Source: Acidobacteriota bacterium (GTDB lineage: Bacteria; Acidobacteriota; Terriglobia; UBA7540). From it: DNA of 64,000 nucleotides. Shown here in pieces: positions 8,298 to 17,410 of the stretch. Positions within the stretch are counted from its first letter, which is position 1. Every line of letters starts with the position of its first letter. Under the pieces are notes generated by a model. That model saw nothing but the letters and a program-made list of their open reading frames with translations. It was not told the DNA's origin and made no database searches. The position numbers were made by a program, and so were the translations under genes. The stretch lies in NCBI GenBank assembly GCA_021817045.1, contig JAKAWG010000006.1, positions 50,036 through 114,035 on the forward strand. The letters are read 5' to 3'.

Positions 8298-10100
8298 TCA
8301 GTCGGTGACTTTGAGCACGGCGAGAAAGGCGTCCTGCGGGATGTCCACGCGTCCCACGCGTTTCATTCGTTTTTTCCCTTCCTTCTGTTTTTCCAAGAGC
8401 TTCCTCTTGCGGGTGACGTCGCCGCCATAGCACTTTGCTAGCACGTTCTTACGGATGGGCGGGACGTTTTCGCGCGCGATGATCTTGGCGCCAATGCTCG
8501 CCTGGATGGCCACCTCGAAGAGTTGGCGCGGGATCAGCTTGCGCATCCTTTCGCAAAGCCCCCGGGCGCGAGCGTAAGCCTGATCGCGGTGGGCGATGAA
8601 TGACAATGCGTCGACCGGCTCGCCGGCAACGAGCAGGTCCACCTTTACCAGGTCGGACGCCCAGAATCCTGAGAGGTGGTAATCGAGCGAGGCGTACCCG
8701 CGCGAGGCGCCCTTCAGCCGGTCGTAAAAATCCAGAACGATCTCGTTCAGGGGCAAGTCATATGTGAGCAGCACACGCTTCTCGGAGACGTATTCAAAGC
8801 CCTTTTGCACGCCGCGCTTCTCCTCGAGCAGTTTCAGGATGCCGCCCAAGTAGTCGTCTTGAGTGAAAATGAGCGCGGTGATGACGGGTTCTTCGATCTT
8901 GGCGATGTCTCCTGCGGACGGGAACTTGCTGGGCGTTTCCACCGGGAGCTCCTCACCGGTTTTGGTGGTGACGCGGTAACGGACGCTCGGGGCGGTGGTG
9001 ATGAGGTCCAGGTTGAACTCGCGCTCGAGCCGCTCCTGAATGATTTCCTTGTGCAGCAGGCCCAGGAAACCGCACCGAAATCCGAAACCGAGCGCGGTCG
9101 AAGTTTCGGGCTCATAGAAGAAAGAGGAGTCGTTCAAGCGCAGCTTTTCGAGCGCATCGCGGAGGTTTTCGTAAGCGGAGGCCTCGACCGGATAGAGCCC
9201 AGCGAAGACCATCGGTTTGATTTCCTCGAAACCGGGCAGTGGCTCCGAAGCCGGCCGAAGATGATCCGTAATCGTGTCGCCGATGCGCGTATCCGCCACA
9301 CGCTTGATGTTGGCGACGATCAACCCTACTTCGCCCGCTCGCAGCTCATCCACGTGCAAAGGCTTCGGGGTGAGGACGCCGAGGTCTTCCACCGTGTAAA
9401 CCTGCTGGTTCGACCACAGGCGAATTGTGGTTCCGACGCGAAGCGCGCCCTCGACCACGCGAGCCAGCACGATGACACCCCGGTAGCTGTCGTACCAGGA
9501 ATCGAAGATCAGAGCGCGCAGCGGAGCTTCCGCCGAGCCTTTTGGGGGCGGTATGCGCTTGACGACAGCTTCCAGAACTTCCGGCACGCCCGTGCCCTGC
9601 TTGGCGCTGATGAGCAGCGCGTCGCGCGGATCGAGAGCCAGGGCGGTTTCCATCTGGCGCTTGGCCATTTCAACGTCAGCGCCGGGCAGGTCGATTTTGT
9701 TGATGACCGGAATAATTTCCAGCTTGTTGTGCATGGCAAGCTGGGCGTTGGCTAACGTCTGCGCTTCGACGCCCTGCGAGGCGTCTACCACCAGCAGCGC
9801 CCCTTCGCAGGCCGAAAGGCTGCGCGAAACTTCGTAAGAAAAATCTACGTGGCCGGGCGTGTCAATGAGATTAAGCTGATAGGTATTTCCGTCGTGCGCG
9901 TTGTAAAGCAGCCGCACGGCGTGCGCTTTAATGGTGATGCCACGCTCGCGCTCCAAGTCCATCGAGTCCAGCACCTGCTCGGCCATCTCGCGCTTCGAGA
10001 GCGCCCCGGTCAGTTCAAGCAGGCGGTCAGCCAGCGTTGATTTGCCATGATCGATGTGCGCTACGATGCAGAAATTGCGGATAAATCGAGGGTCAGCCAT
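8298..10100 (-). CDS. lepA: Elongation factor 4 (LepA)
   Basis: The 600-residue product is the ribosomal back-translocation GTPase EF4. G-motifs are complete: AHIDHGKST (G1), GITIKAHAV (G2), DTPGH (G3), NKID (G4) and SAK (G5). The LepA-specific C-terminal domain ends near [17 protein letters not shown] chose the ATG at 10100 because LepA proteins begin (M)[19 protein letters not shown]. A TTG at 10181 would add 27 residues and has a GGAAG upstream, so a longer form cannot be excluded. It converges on blaR1, leaving only 19 bp, and diverges from the hydratase gene. Confidence 0.96.
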   Translation of the reverse strand: MADPRFIRNFCIVAHIDHGKSTLADRLLELTGALSKREMAEQVLDSMDLERERGITIKAHAVRLLYNAHDGNTYQLNLIDTPGHVDFSYEVSRSLSACEGALLVVDASQGVEAQTLANAQLAMHNKLEIIPVINKIDLPGADVEMAKRQMETALALDPRDALLISAKQGTGVPEVLEAVVKRIPPPKGSAEAPLRALIFDSWYDSYRGVIVLARVVEGALRVGTTIRLWSNQQVYTVEDLGVLTPKPLHVDELRAGEVGLIVANIKRVADTRIGDTITDHLRPASEPLPGFEEIKPMVFAGLYPVEASAYENLRDALEKLRLNDSSFFYEPETSTALGFGFRCGFLGLLHKEIIQERLEREFNLDLITTAPSVRYRVTTKTGEELPVETPSKFPSAGDIAKIEEPVITALIFTQDDYLGGILKLLEEKRGVQKGFEYVSEKRVLLTYDLPLNEIVLDFYDRLKGASRGYASLDYHLSGFWASDLVKVDLLVAGEPVDALSFIAHRDQAYARARGLCERMRKLIPRQLFEVAIQASIGAKIIARENVPPIRKNVLAKCYGGDVTRKRKLLEKQKEGKKRMKRVGRVDIPQDAFLAVLKVTD

Positions 10101-10257
10101 GAAGAACTTTTGTTGCTCGGGCAGGAGGAGAGCCGCAAGCCGGAGCGCCACCGACTCGGAGTGGTTGAGCCGCGCCAGCAAACTTCCGAAGCCTTTGAAA
10201 ATTTAACAAAAGCGCTCCATACTGTCAAGTTTGGCGTTGCTCGACCGCGAACCAACG

Positions 10258-11040
10258 ATGGCTTACGAAAGTGTGCTTTACGAAAAGCGTCAAGGCATAG
10301 CTTACGCGACGGTGAACCGCCCCGAGAAGCTGAACGCGCTGAATCGCGCCGTGCTCGTGGAACTGAGAGATTGCCTTGACGACACGCGGGAAGACGCTGA
10401 CGTACGTGCCGTGATTCTCGCCGGCGCGGGCAGAAGCGCTTTTGTCGCCGGCGCGGACGTGAGCGAAATCGCGGAGTGCGACGCGGCAACGGGCACGCAA
10501 TTTTCCCGTCGTGGCCAGGAACTGATGAACTTCATTGAGGGTCTCGAAAAGCCGGTGATCGCCGCCGTCCACGGCTACGCGCTAGGCGGGGGCTGCGAGC
10601 TGGCGATGGCGTGTACGCTGCGCGTCGCTTCCGAAACGGCCCGCTTCGGCCTGCCCGAAGTCAAGCTCGGCATCATCCCGGGCTACGGCGGGACGCAGCG
10701 GCTGGCGCGGCTCGTGGGCAAGGGCCATGCTTTGGAAATGATCCTTACCGGCGAACCGATCACGGCACAGGAGGCTTACCGCATCGGATTGGTGAACCTC
10801 GTCGTGCCTGAAGACAAGCTGAGGACGTCGGCCGAAGGGGTGGCGCGTAAGATTGCAGCTAATCCGGCGAGCGCGGTCGCGCTGGCCATGCGGGCCGTTC
10901 AGCACGGCCTTGAGACCACGGTGAGCGAAGGCGAGTTTGTGGAGGCGGCGCTGTTTGGACTTTGCTGTGCCACAGAAGACATGAAAGAAGGGACGCGCGC
11001 CTTCCTGGAAAAGCGGCCGCCGAAGTTCACAGGTCGCTGA
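10258..11040 (+). CDS. Enoyl-CoA hydratase/isomerase family protein
   Basis: The 260-residue crotonase-fold enzyme should hydrate trans-2-enoyl-CoA in beta-oxidation or a related degradative pathway. The oxyanion-hole segment (AGADVSEI) and both catalytic glutamates of true hydratases are present, in GGGCELAMAC and GLPEVKLGIIPGYGGTQRL. This supports hydratase activity rather than an inactive paralogue. The ATG at 10258 matches the family N-terminus; a TTG nine codons upstream is possible. It shares a 157-bp divergent promoter region with lepA and precedes nusB by 16 bp. The exact substrate is unclear. Confidence 0.9.
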   Translation: MAYESVLYEKRQGIAYATVNRPEKLNALNRAVLVELRDCLDDTREDADVRAVILAGAGRSAFVAGADVSEIAECDAATGTQFSRRGQELMNFIEGLEKPVIAAVHGYALGGGCELAMACTLRVASETARFGLPEVKLGIIPGYGGTQRLARLVGKGHALEMILTGEPITAQEAYRIGLVNLVVPEDKLRTSAEGVARKIAANPASAVALAMRAVQHGLETTVSEGEFVEAALFGLCCATEDMKEGTRAFLEKRPPKFTGR

Positions 11041-11056
11041 GCGCCCATAATGACCC

Positions 11057-11470
11057 ATGCCTTCCAGACGAAAAGCGCGGGAACTGGCGTTACAGATGCT
11101 CTTCCAATGGGACCTTGGACACAATGCGCCGGGCGAGGTCATTACGACATTCCTTGAGCCACGCAAGCTCGATCCGGAGACGGAAGCGTTCGCGCGATCG
11201 TTGTTTGAAGGCGCAGTGCGCGAGGCGGACTCGCTCGACGCTCTGCTTCGCGCTCACGCTGACCGCTGGCGGCTGGAGCGCATGGCGGCGGTCGACCGCA
11301 ACATCCTGCGTCTGGCGCTCTACGAGCTGTTGCGAGTTCCGGAAAATCCTCCGGCGGTGGTTTTCGATGAAGCTCTGGAGCTTGCGCGGCGCTTTTCGAC
11401 TCCGGAGTCGGTACAGTTTGTGAATGGAGTACTCGAAGGCGCGCGTAAGGCGCAGGAAAAGGAAGGCTGA
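11057..11470 (+). CDS. nusB: Transcription antitermination factor NusB
   Basis: The 137-residue all-helical protein matches NusB along its length: PSRRKARELALQMLFQWD at the N-terminus, VDRNILRLALYELL in the middle and VVFDEALELARRFSTPES plus FVNGVLEGA at the end. NusB binds NusE and boxA RNA in rRNA antitermination. It follows the hydratase gene by 16 bp and may be co-transcribed with it. Confidence 0.95.
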   Translation: MPSRRKARELALQMLFQWDLGHNAPGEVITTFLEPRKLDPETEAFARSLFEGAVREADSLDALLRAHADRWRLERMAAVDRNILRLALYELLRVPENPPAVVFDEALELARRFSTPESVQFVNGVLEGARKAQEKEG

Positions 11471-11765
11471 GAGTGCGCGAACCTTGTGGTAAGGCGTTGC
11501 GGGTTGTGGGCTAAAGAGTCTGTGTGACAACTCTGAGCCCGAACGTAGAATCAATGACTTACAGAAGGTGTGATCCTTGTAACTTATGGATTCTTCGTCG
11601 CCAAGTTTAGTTGTCCCCCACACTCTAAGGCTGCCTCTAGGTCAAACTGAGACACTTCCGCATTGTGGTGAACGTTTACAACCAGCGTAATCGGCGGCTA
11701 GAATAAGGATTGTATTTGCGCAGCTGCTGCCCGCGAGCGCCTGCTCCGGATCTCCCTGATCTTTT
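11471..11765. other. 295-bp intergenic stretch before coaD
   Basis: No gene is seen. It contains a partial copy (11633-11661) of the repeat found at 25739-25827. Confidence 0.5.
11633..11661. repeat. Partial copy of the CACCACC-ended palindromic repeat
   Basis: GCCTCTAGGTCAAACTGAGACAC matches the reverse complement of 25739-25768 with few changes. The hairpin-forming remainder of the element is absent, so this is a half-element. It lies about 105 bp upstream of coaD. Confidence 0.55.
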
Positions 11766-12269
11766 ATGGCTGAAGTCACTGTCATATACCCTGGATCGTT
11801 TGACCCGATCACGAACGGTCACCTCGATATGATTGAGCGCGGAAGCCGCTTGTTTGACCACTTGATCGTGGCGGTACTCACGAACATTGAAAAGCAGCCC
11901 TTGTTTGCCGTGAGCGAGCGTGTGGAGATGCTCGCGGAGGTGACGCGAGGAATCCCAAACGTTTCTGTTGACACCTTCAGCGGCCTTCTCGTGGACTACT
12001 CGCACGCGAAGAGAGCGCGGGCGATCCTGCGCGGCGTGCGGGCTTTTTCCGACTACGAATACGAGCTCCAGATGGCGCTGATGAATCGCAAGCTTGCGCC
12101 AGCCCTCGAAACGGTGTTCATGATGCCGGTCGAGTCGTTTTTGTACCTGAGCTCGCGGATGGTGAAGCAGGTGTATCAGCTCGGCGGCTCAGTGGCAGGG
12201 CTCGTGCCGCCGGTGGTGGAACAAAGGCTGCGGGAAAAGTTTCCGGATCGTGCCGTAGTTGAAGGCTGA
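11766..12269 (+). CDS. coaD: Phosphopantetheine adenylyltransferase
   Basis: The 167-residue enzyme transfers AMP from ATP to 4'-phosphopantetheine, the penultimate step of coenzyme A synthesis. It opens with YPGSFDPITNGHLDMI, the nucleotidyl-transferase (T/H)xGH motif. RGVRAFSDYEYELQMALMN follows, and near the end FLYLSSRMVKQV corresponds to the ISSxxVRE/K segment. The length is typical of the bacterial hexameric enzyme. Confidence 0.96.
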   Translation: MAEVTVIYPGSFDPITNGHLDMIERGSRLFDHLIVAVLTNIEKQPLFAVSERVEMLAEVTRGIPNVSVDTFSGLLVDYSHAKRARAILRGVRAFSDYEYELQMALMNRKLAPALETVFMMPVESFLYLSSRMVKQVYQLGGSVAGLVPPVVEQRLREKFPDRAVVEG

Positions 12270-12311
12270 GAACGGCGGCCCGGAATTAATGAAGAAAGGC
12301 AAGGTGTTGTG

Positions 12312-13508
12312 ATGGAATTTTCTAAAAGGATCGGCAGGATTTCAGTTTCTCCCACGCTGGCTGTGGTGCAGAAGGCCACCAAGCTGAAGGCCGCGGGCGT
12401 GGACGTGGTGGACTTTGGAGCCGGAGAGCCGGATTTCCCGACGCCGGACAACATCAAGCGCGCTGCCATCGACGCCATCCACGCCAACTTCACCAAATAC
12501 ACGCCGACGGGCGGAACGAAGGAGCTGAAGGAAGCGATCGTCGCGCGCCACGCAGAGGATTTTGGTTCGAATTACTCCCCTCAAGAGTGCCTGGTGACGG
12601 TGGGGGGCAAACAAGCCATCTTTGAGGCCGCGGCCGCGCTTATCAATCACGGCGACGAGGTGATCCTGCCGGTTCCCTACTGGGTTTCGTTTCTGGACAT
12701 CGTCAATTACTCGGGCGGCAAGCTGGTTTTTCTCGAAACGAAGGAGAGCGAAAACTTCGCCGTGCGTGCAGGGGCCGTCGAGCGCCTGGTAACGCCCAAG
12801 ACCAAGCTGCTGATCGTCAATTCGCCTAACAATCCCACCGGCGCCGTCGTTCCGCCTGAAGAGATGGAGAAGCTGCTGGCGCTGGCCAAACGGCGTGGCT
12901 TCATTCTGATGTCGGACGAGTGCTACTGCCACTTCCTTTATGACGGCCAGAAGCCGTTTTCGCTGGGAACTTCGAAGGATCGCGAGAACCTTATCCTCGT
13001 AGGGTCGCTTTCGAAGACCTATTCGATGACAGGCTGGCGCGTGGGCTATGCGCTGGGCGCCGCGCCCTTGATGAGCGCGATGCTCAACTTGCAGAGCCAC
13101 TCCACTTCTAATCCCACGTCGATCGCGCAGAAGGCGGCGGTAGAAGCGCTGCGTGGTCCGCAGGATTCCGTGCGTGAGATGCTGGCCGAATACGGCCGGC
13201 GGCGCACACGCATTGTGACCGGACTGCGTGCCATTCCGGGCGTCGAGTGCGTCATGCCGGAAGGCGCTTTCTACGTCTATCCGAACGTGGCCGGGGCGCT
13301 CGCAACGGCTGGTTGGGAAGATTCCACGCCTCTAGCTGCCCGCCTGCTTGAGGAAACGCACGTGGCTCTTGTGCCGGGGCCTGCTTTTGGCACCCGGGAG
13401 CACGTGCGCATTTCTTACGCCGCGTCCCAGGAGCAGATCGACGAAGGCTTGCGAAGGTTGCGGCAATTCATCTCCAAGCTCGCCCCGGCTTATGCCCAAG
13501 CTCGATAG
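12312..13508 (+). CDS. aspC: Class I pyridoxal-phosphate aspartate aminotransferase
   Basis: The 398-residue fold-type I aminotransferase resembles the Ib aspartate/prephenate subgroup. It shows DFGAGEPDFPTP near the N-terminus, SPNNPTGAV in the cofactor domain, the Schiff-base lysine in SLSKTYSMTGWRVGY and the substrate-carboxylate arginine near EHVRISYAAS. It should convert aspartate and 2-oxoglutarate to oxaloacetate and glutamate. I placed the start at ATG 12312 behind GAAAGG; a GTG directly before it adds one residue. Its end overlaps manA by 17 bases. Confidence 0.92.
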   Translation: MEFSKRIGRISVSPTLAVVQKATKLKAAGVDVVDFGAGEPDFPTPDNIKRAAIDAIHANFTKYTPTGGTKELKEAIVARHAEDFGSNYSPQECLVTVGGKQAIFEAAAALINHGDEVILPVPYWVSFLDIVNYSGGKLVFLETKESENFAVRAGAVERLVTPKTKLLIVNSPNNPTGAVVPPEEMEKLLALAKRRGFILMSDECYCHFLYDGQKPFSLGTSKDRENLILVGSLSKTYSMTGWRVGYALGAAPLMSAMLNLQSHSTSNPTSIAQKAAVEALRGPQDSVREMLAEYGRRRTRIVTGLRAIPGVECVMPEGAFYVYPNVAGALATAGWEDSTPLAARLLEETHVALVPGPAFGTREHVRISYAASQEQIDEGLRRLRQFISKLAPAYAQAR

Positions 13509-14589
13509 CCCGTTACAGCTCTCCCCAGTCTTCAAGCCGAAGATCTGGGGGAAGCGCAACCTTGAACCTCTCTACCCGGACTTCTGGACAACCTGGAGAG
13601 GGCGAACCGTCGGCATCCGCTACCCCCACCGCGAAGGACTGGAAGGGCAGCCGATTGGCGAGGTCTGGCTGACGGACGATGAAGCCGAGTTCAGCACCGG
13701 GCCTCTCGCCGGTCTCAAGCTGGCTGACGCGTGCAAACAATACGGGGAAGAGTTGTGCGGCAAGGGAGCCACCGGCCGCTTCCCGGTGCTCGCGAAATTC
13801 CTCTTCACGAGCGACTGGCTTTCCGTGCAGGTGCATCCGGACGACCAGTACGCGGCGCGGCGGGAGTCCGGCAGCCTTGGGAAGTGCGAGATGTGGTATA
13901 TCGTCGCGGCCGAGCCGGACGCCGCTTTTTTGCTTGGCCTTAAGCGCGGCGTCACCAAGCCGGATTTCGCGTCCGCGCTGGAAGCGGGAAAGCCCGTCGG
14001 CCTGCTCAACCGCTTCAGCCCGGTCCCTGGCGAAGCGATATTCGTCCCGCCGGGAACGATACATGCCCTCGGGCCGGGGCTAACGCTTTTCGAGGCCGAG
14101 GAAAATTCCGACGTCACGTATCGGCTGAACGATTTTGGCAGATTAGGGACCGATGGCAAGCCACGGGCGCTCCACCTCGAAAAGGGGCTGGAGATTACGC
14201 GACCGGAATTTGCACCATTGCGTGACCTGCCTCATCTTGAGTTCCGGGAAAATTACGGCACTCGGCGATTCGTGCTTGCCTGCTCGTATTTTGCGGTGGA
14301 AGAGGTCACGCTTCGCAGCATTGCCACTTGCGCCGGGGCGCGAGAGCAGGTCGAGGCTCTTACCGTGATCGCCGGCGAGGGGCGCGTCGAAACATCCGCC
14401 GGATGGTACGCTTACCGGCCGGGACACGTCTGGCTGATTCCTCCCGGCGTGAAATCCTACCGCCTGGTTCCTGAAGAGGAGAGCCGCCTGCTGAAATTTT
14501 ACGTGCCCGACCTGGACCTCGATTTCCGCCAGCCGCTGGCCGCTGGCGGAATCCCCGAAGAGCAGGTGAGTCGGATCGTGTTTGCGTGA
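13492..14589 (+). CDS. manA: Mannose-6-phosphate isomerase, type I
   Basis: The 365-residue zinc enzyme interconverts fructose-6-phosphate and mannose-6-phosphate. Zinc and active-site segments are visible: LSVQVHPDD, KCEMWYI and FVPPGTIHALGPGLTLFE. The ATG at 13492 lies inside the end of the aminotransferase gene, so translation may be coupled; no strong ribosome site is seen. A hairpin TCCGCCAGC/GCTGGCGGA (14525-14550) lies in the last codons. The final 22 residues (from DFRQPLAA) have a diverged duplicate at 14686-14754 beyond the stop. It is the first gene of a GDP-mannose set. Confidence 0.92.
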   Translation: MPKLDSPLQLSPVFKPKIWGKRNLEPLYPDFWTTWRGRTVGIRYPHREGLEGQPIGEVWLTDDEAEFSTGPLAGLKLADACKQYGEELCGKGATGRFPVLAKFLFTSDWLSVQVHPDDQYAARRESGSLGKCEMWYIVAAEPDAAFLLGLKRGVTKPDFASALEAGKPVGLLNRFSPVPGEAIFVPPGTIHALGPGLTLFEAEENSDVTYRLNDFGRLGTDGKPRALHLEKGLEITRPEFAPLRDLPHLEFRENYGTRRFVLACSYFAVEEVTLRSIATCAGAREQVEALTVIAGEGRVETSAGWYAYRPGHVWLIPPGVKSYRLVPEEESRLLKFYVPDLDLDFRQPLAAGGIPEEQVSRIVFA

Positions 14590-14600
14590 CGCTTTGTCGC

Positions 14601-14684
14601 TGGGTGGCGTATACATGCCGACTTTTGGCATGTATGCGACCTGGAACAGTCGCAGACTTCGAAAAAAACGATGTCTGCCACCCA
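14601..14684. repeat. Cloverleaf-like palindromic element after manA
   Basis: The outer stem TGGGTGGC (14601-14608) pairs with GCCACCCA (14677-14684). Arm one is ATACATGCC/GGCATGTAT (14611-14635). A short middle arm lies around 14638-14651. Arm three is GCAGAC/GTCTGC (14652-14678), extended by TCG/CGA. The third arm shares the GCAGACTTCG text with the first arm of the element at 58591. The middle arm is weak and the outer stem shares two bases with arm three. Confidence 0.65.
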
Positions 14685-14685
14685 C

Positions 14686-14754
14686 GACTTTCGCCAGCCG
14701 CTGGCCGCGAAGAAATTGGCCGGAGTGGAAATCGGCAAAATCGCCTTTGGGTGA
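14686..14754 (+). pseudogene. Duplicated, diverged 3' tail of manA
   Basis: Read in frame, this segment encodes DFRQPLAA followed by a 14-residue ending GKIAFG and a TGA stop. The real manA tail is also DFRQPLAA plus 14 residues ending SRIVFA and a stop. Seven identical residues, equal length and 17 identical bases (CGCCAGCCGCTGGCCGC) point to duplication. The cloverleaf element at 14601-14684 lies exactly between the two tails. It has no start codon and is unlikely to be translated. Confidence 0.7.
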
Positions 14755-14760
14755 ATTCTG

Positions 14761-15882
14761 ATGGCGCTTACTGCTTCTCTCACCCAACCTCGCCGCGCGT
14801 CACCCTTCGATCACGCTTATGCCGTGATTCTGGCTGGCGGCAGCGGCACGCGCTTCTGGCCTCTCAGCCGCAGGAAACGTCCGAAGCAGTTGTTGAACTT
14901 ATTTGGCGCACGGACGCTCCTTGAGGAGACGGCGGCAAGGATTCGAGATCTAATCCCGCCCGAGCGGACTTACGTTTTCACCAACCACAGAATTCGCGAT
15001 GAAGTGCGCCGCCAGCTTCGGGCCGTGCCAGGGAGGCAGATCGTCGCCGAGCCCGCCAGCCGCAACACCGCGCCAACTATAGGGCTTGCGGCTCACGAGA
15101 TCCTTCGGCACGATCCCGAAGGAATTATGGTGGTGCTTCCTTCGGATCACGTGATCACCAAACCAGCCATCTTCCACCGTGCCCTAGCCGCCGGTTGCAA
15201 CTGGGCGCGCGAACCGGGCCGTTCGGTGCTCATCGGCCTGAAGCCGACGTGCCCGGAAACGGGTTATGGCTATATTCGGTTGGGCAAGCTTGCCTCCGGC
15301 CCCCGGAGCCTTGGGATTTTCCAAGTCCTGCAGTTTACGGAGAAACCCGATTCCGCCACCGCGCGGCGTTACGTGCGCGCGGGAAATTACCTTTGGAATG
15401 GCGGCATGTTCATCTGGCGCGCTTCGACTCTCATCGCCAATCTGGAGCGCCTTCAGCCGGACTTGGCCGCCGGCTTGTGCCGCTTGGCCGAGGCGGGTGG
15501 CATCCGGCCGGAAGCTGCGCTCAAACGCTTGTACCCGCGCCTCGCGAACATCTCCATTGATTACGCCGTCATGGAAAAGGCTCCGGACGTTTTCGCCGTC
15601 GCCGCCGACATCGGCTGGAGCGATGTGGGAAGTTGGGCGGCAGCCTACGAGTTGATCGGCAAGGACGGTGCAGGAAACGTGAGGCCGCCAGCGGCTTTCC
15701 TTCTGGATTCGCGGGGCAACTTGATCGTGTCAAAGGGAAAATTCGTCGCCGCGGTCGGTGTGGAAGACCTGGTGATCGTCGAGACCGAGGACGCGCTGCT
15801 CGTCTGCGCGCGGGACCACTCGCAGGATGTTGGAAAAATTGTGCGGGAACTGGAAGAAAAAGGGAGTGAGAAGCTGCTGTAA
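14761..15882 (+). CDS. manC: Mannose-1-phosphate guanylyltransferase
   Basis: The 373-residue nucleotidyl transferase makes GDP-mannose from mannose-1-phosphate and GTP. The signature LAGGSGTRFWPLSRRKRPKQLL stands near residue 25. FVxPSDH-type VVLPSDHVI, GYGYIRLG and FTEKPD follow in the usual order, and the C-terminal part begins near the GWSDVGSW motif. The length fits the monofunctional form without an isomerase domain, agreeing with a separate manA upstream. The stop overlaps the next start (TAATG). Confidence 0.94.
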   Translation: MALTASLTQPRRASPFDHAYAVILAGGSGTRFWPLSRRKRPKQLLNLFGARTLLEETAARIRDLIPPERTYVFTNHRIRDEVRRQLRAVPGRQIVAEPASRNTAPTIGLAAHEILRHDPEGIMVVLPSDHVITKPAIFHRALAAGCNWAREPGRSVLIGLKPTCPETGYGYIRLGKLASGPRSLGIFQVLQFTEKPDSATARRYVRAGNYLWNGGMFIWRASTLIANLERLQPDLAAGLCRLAEAGGIRPEAALKRLYPRLANISIDYAVMEKAPDVFAVAADIGWSDVGSWAAAYELIGKDGAGNVRPPAAFLLDSRGNLIVSKGKFVAAVGVEDLVIVETEDALLVCARDHSQDVGKIVRELEEKGSEKLL

Positions 15883-17291
15883 TGGCCAACAACATTCATT
15901 TTGGCACGGACGGCTGGCGCGGCGTGATTGGCGAAGACTTCATCTTCGCCAATGTAAGGCGCGTGGCGGCAGCGACTGCTCGCTACCTGCGCGTGCAGGG
16001 TGAAGGGGCCCGGCAGATTGTGGTGGGTTATGACACGCGTTTTCTCTCCGCGGACAGCGCCGGCGCCGTGGCGGAGGTGCTGGCTGCGCAGGGAATTCCA
16101 GTGAAGATTGCAGACCGCGCCACGCCCACGCCGGCTGTGAGCTTTGCTGTGGTCCAGCGCAAAGCAGCCGGAGCGGTCATGATCACGGCCAGCCACAATC
16201 CCAGCCGGTGGAACGGGATCAAATTCAAGGCCGCTTACGGCGGCTCCGCTGCGCCCGCAATTGTAAAGAAGATCGAGGACTACTTGAGCCAGTCGGAAAC
16301 GTCGCCTTTCCCGGGCGCGCCGATCGCGCCCATCGAGTCAGTGGATCTCGTCAGCCCTTACCTGAAGCGAATTCGCGAGCTCGCTAGCCTTGATCGAATT
16401 CGCGCTTCGGGTTTGCGCTTTGTCATTGATCCCATGTATGGCGCGGCGCGCGGCGTGATTGCGCGTCTTTTTGACGAAGCCCGCATCCCTTACCGCGAGA
16501 TTCACGGCGAGCACAACCCCTTGTTCCCGGGACTAAATCCCGAGCCGATCCAGCCGCACGTTTCCGACCTGCGCCAGGCGGTGATCTCTGGCAGCTTCCA
16601 AGCCGGTTTTGCCACCGACGGTGACGCCGACCGCGTGGGAGCCATCGACCGCACTGGCGCCTTCATTGATTCGCACAAGATTTTCTCTCTGCTGCTCAAA
16701 CACCTGGTCGAAAGCCGCGGACGGCGAGGCGAAGTGGTGCGCACTTTTTCCACCACGCAGATGATTGATAAGATCGCTCGCAAGCACGATCTGCCCCTGC
16801 ATGTCACGCCTATCGGTTTCAAATACATCTGCGAACTTATGCTCACGCGGGACGTGCTGATTGGAGGCGAGGAGAGCGGCGGCATCGCCATCAAGGATCA
16901 CCTGCCGGAGCGCGACGGCATTCTCAACTCGCTATTGCTTGCCGAACTGATGGCTGAACGCGGGCGAACCCTCGGGGAAATGGTGGAAGAGCTGAACAAC
17001 GAATACGGACCACACTATTACGGGCGGGTGGACCTGGAAATCGACCGACCCGCCATCGATCGCACGCTTCGCCTTGCCGCCACGCGACAAATCCCCAGTG
17101 TGGCCGACGAGACCGTTACGGCCGTCGAGGATCTTGACGGAATCAAAATGCGCTTCGGGGATTCAGCATGGCTGATGGTTCGCGCCTCGGGCACCGAAAA
17201 CCTGTTGCGCATTTACGCCGAAGCGCCTTCGCCCGCCCTCGTTAATCAACTGCTCGATGAGATGAAGCAGATCGCCGAGGGCGCCCGTTAG
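15882..17291 (+). CDS. manB: Phosphomannomutase/phosphoglucomutase
   Basis: The 469-residue alpha-D-phosphohexomutase should convert mannose-6-phosphate to mannose-1-phosphate, completing the GDP-mannose set. The phosphoserine loop is MITASHNPSRWNG, the magnesium loop DGDADR, the sugar-specificity loop GGEESGG and the phosphate-binding site VRASGTENLLRI. All four domains are present and the length is usual. By sequence alone it could act on glucose phosphates as well; the neighbours argue for mannose. Confidence 0.93.
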   Translation: MANNIHFGTDGWRGVIGEDFIFANVRRVAAATARYLRVQGEGARQIVVGYDTRFLSADSAGAVAEVLAAQGIPVKIADRATPTPAVSFAVVQRKAAGAVMITASHNPSRWNGIKFKAAYGGSAAPAIVKKIEDYLSQSETSPFPGAPIAPIESVDLVSPYLKRIRELASLDRIRASGLRFVIDPMYGAARGVIARLFDEARIPYREIHGEHNPLFPGLNPEPIQPHVSDLRQAVISGSFQAGFATDGDADRVGAIDRTGAFIDSHKIFSLLLKHLVESRGRRGEVVRTFSTTQMIDKIARKHDLPLHVTPIGFKYICELMLTRDVLIGGEESGGIAIKDHLPERDGILNSLLLAELMAERGRTLGEMVEELNNEYGPHYYGRVDLEIDRPAIDRTLRLAATRQIPSVADETVTAVEDLDGIKMRFGDSAWLMVRASGTENLLRIYAEAPSPALVNQLLDEMKQIAEGAR

Positions 17292-17334
17292 CGAGAATTA
17301 CAAAATGGAGGGGCCGTTTTCTTTGTACCTGTCG

Positions 17335-17390
17335 CGCCGGTGTCTTCACCGCGATTTGCGGCTCTGAGGACAGCGCCGCTACAGCCGGCG
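17335..17390. repeat. Imperfect nested hairpin between converging genes
   Basis: The outer arms CGCCGG (17335-17340) and CCGGCG (17385-17390) flank an inner hairpin made of TGTCTTCA (17341-17348) with TGAGGACA (17365-17372), one wobble pair, and CCGC/GCGG at its tip. It lies in the 119-bp space between manB and gltX. It is a weak relative of the window's nested palindromes and may act in transcription termination. Confidence 0.4.
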
Positions 17391-17410
17391 TTGTCACGGT
17401 AATCCGTATT

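Noticed and set aside
8282..8305. Hairpin CCGACT/AGTCGG between blaR1 and lepA as a terminator
   Set aside because: The stem is only 6 bp with a long loop and has no T-run on either strand.
8676..9755. Long open frame antisense to lepA
   Set aside because: LepA on the other strand is complete with all G motifs; the antisense frame has no family resemblance and reflects high-GC codon use.
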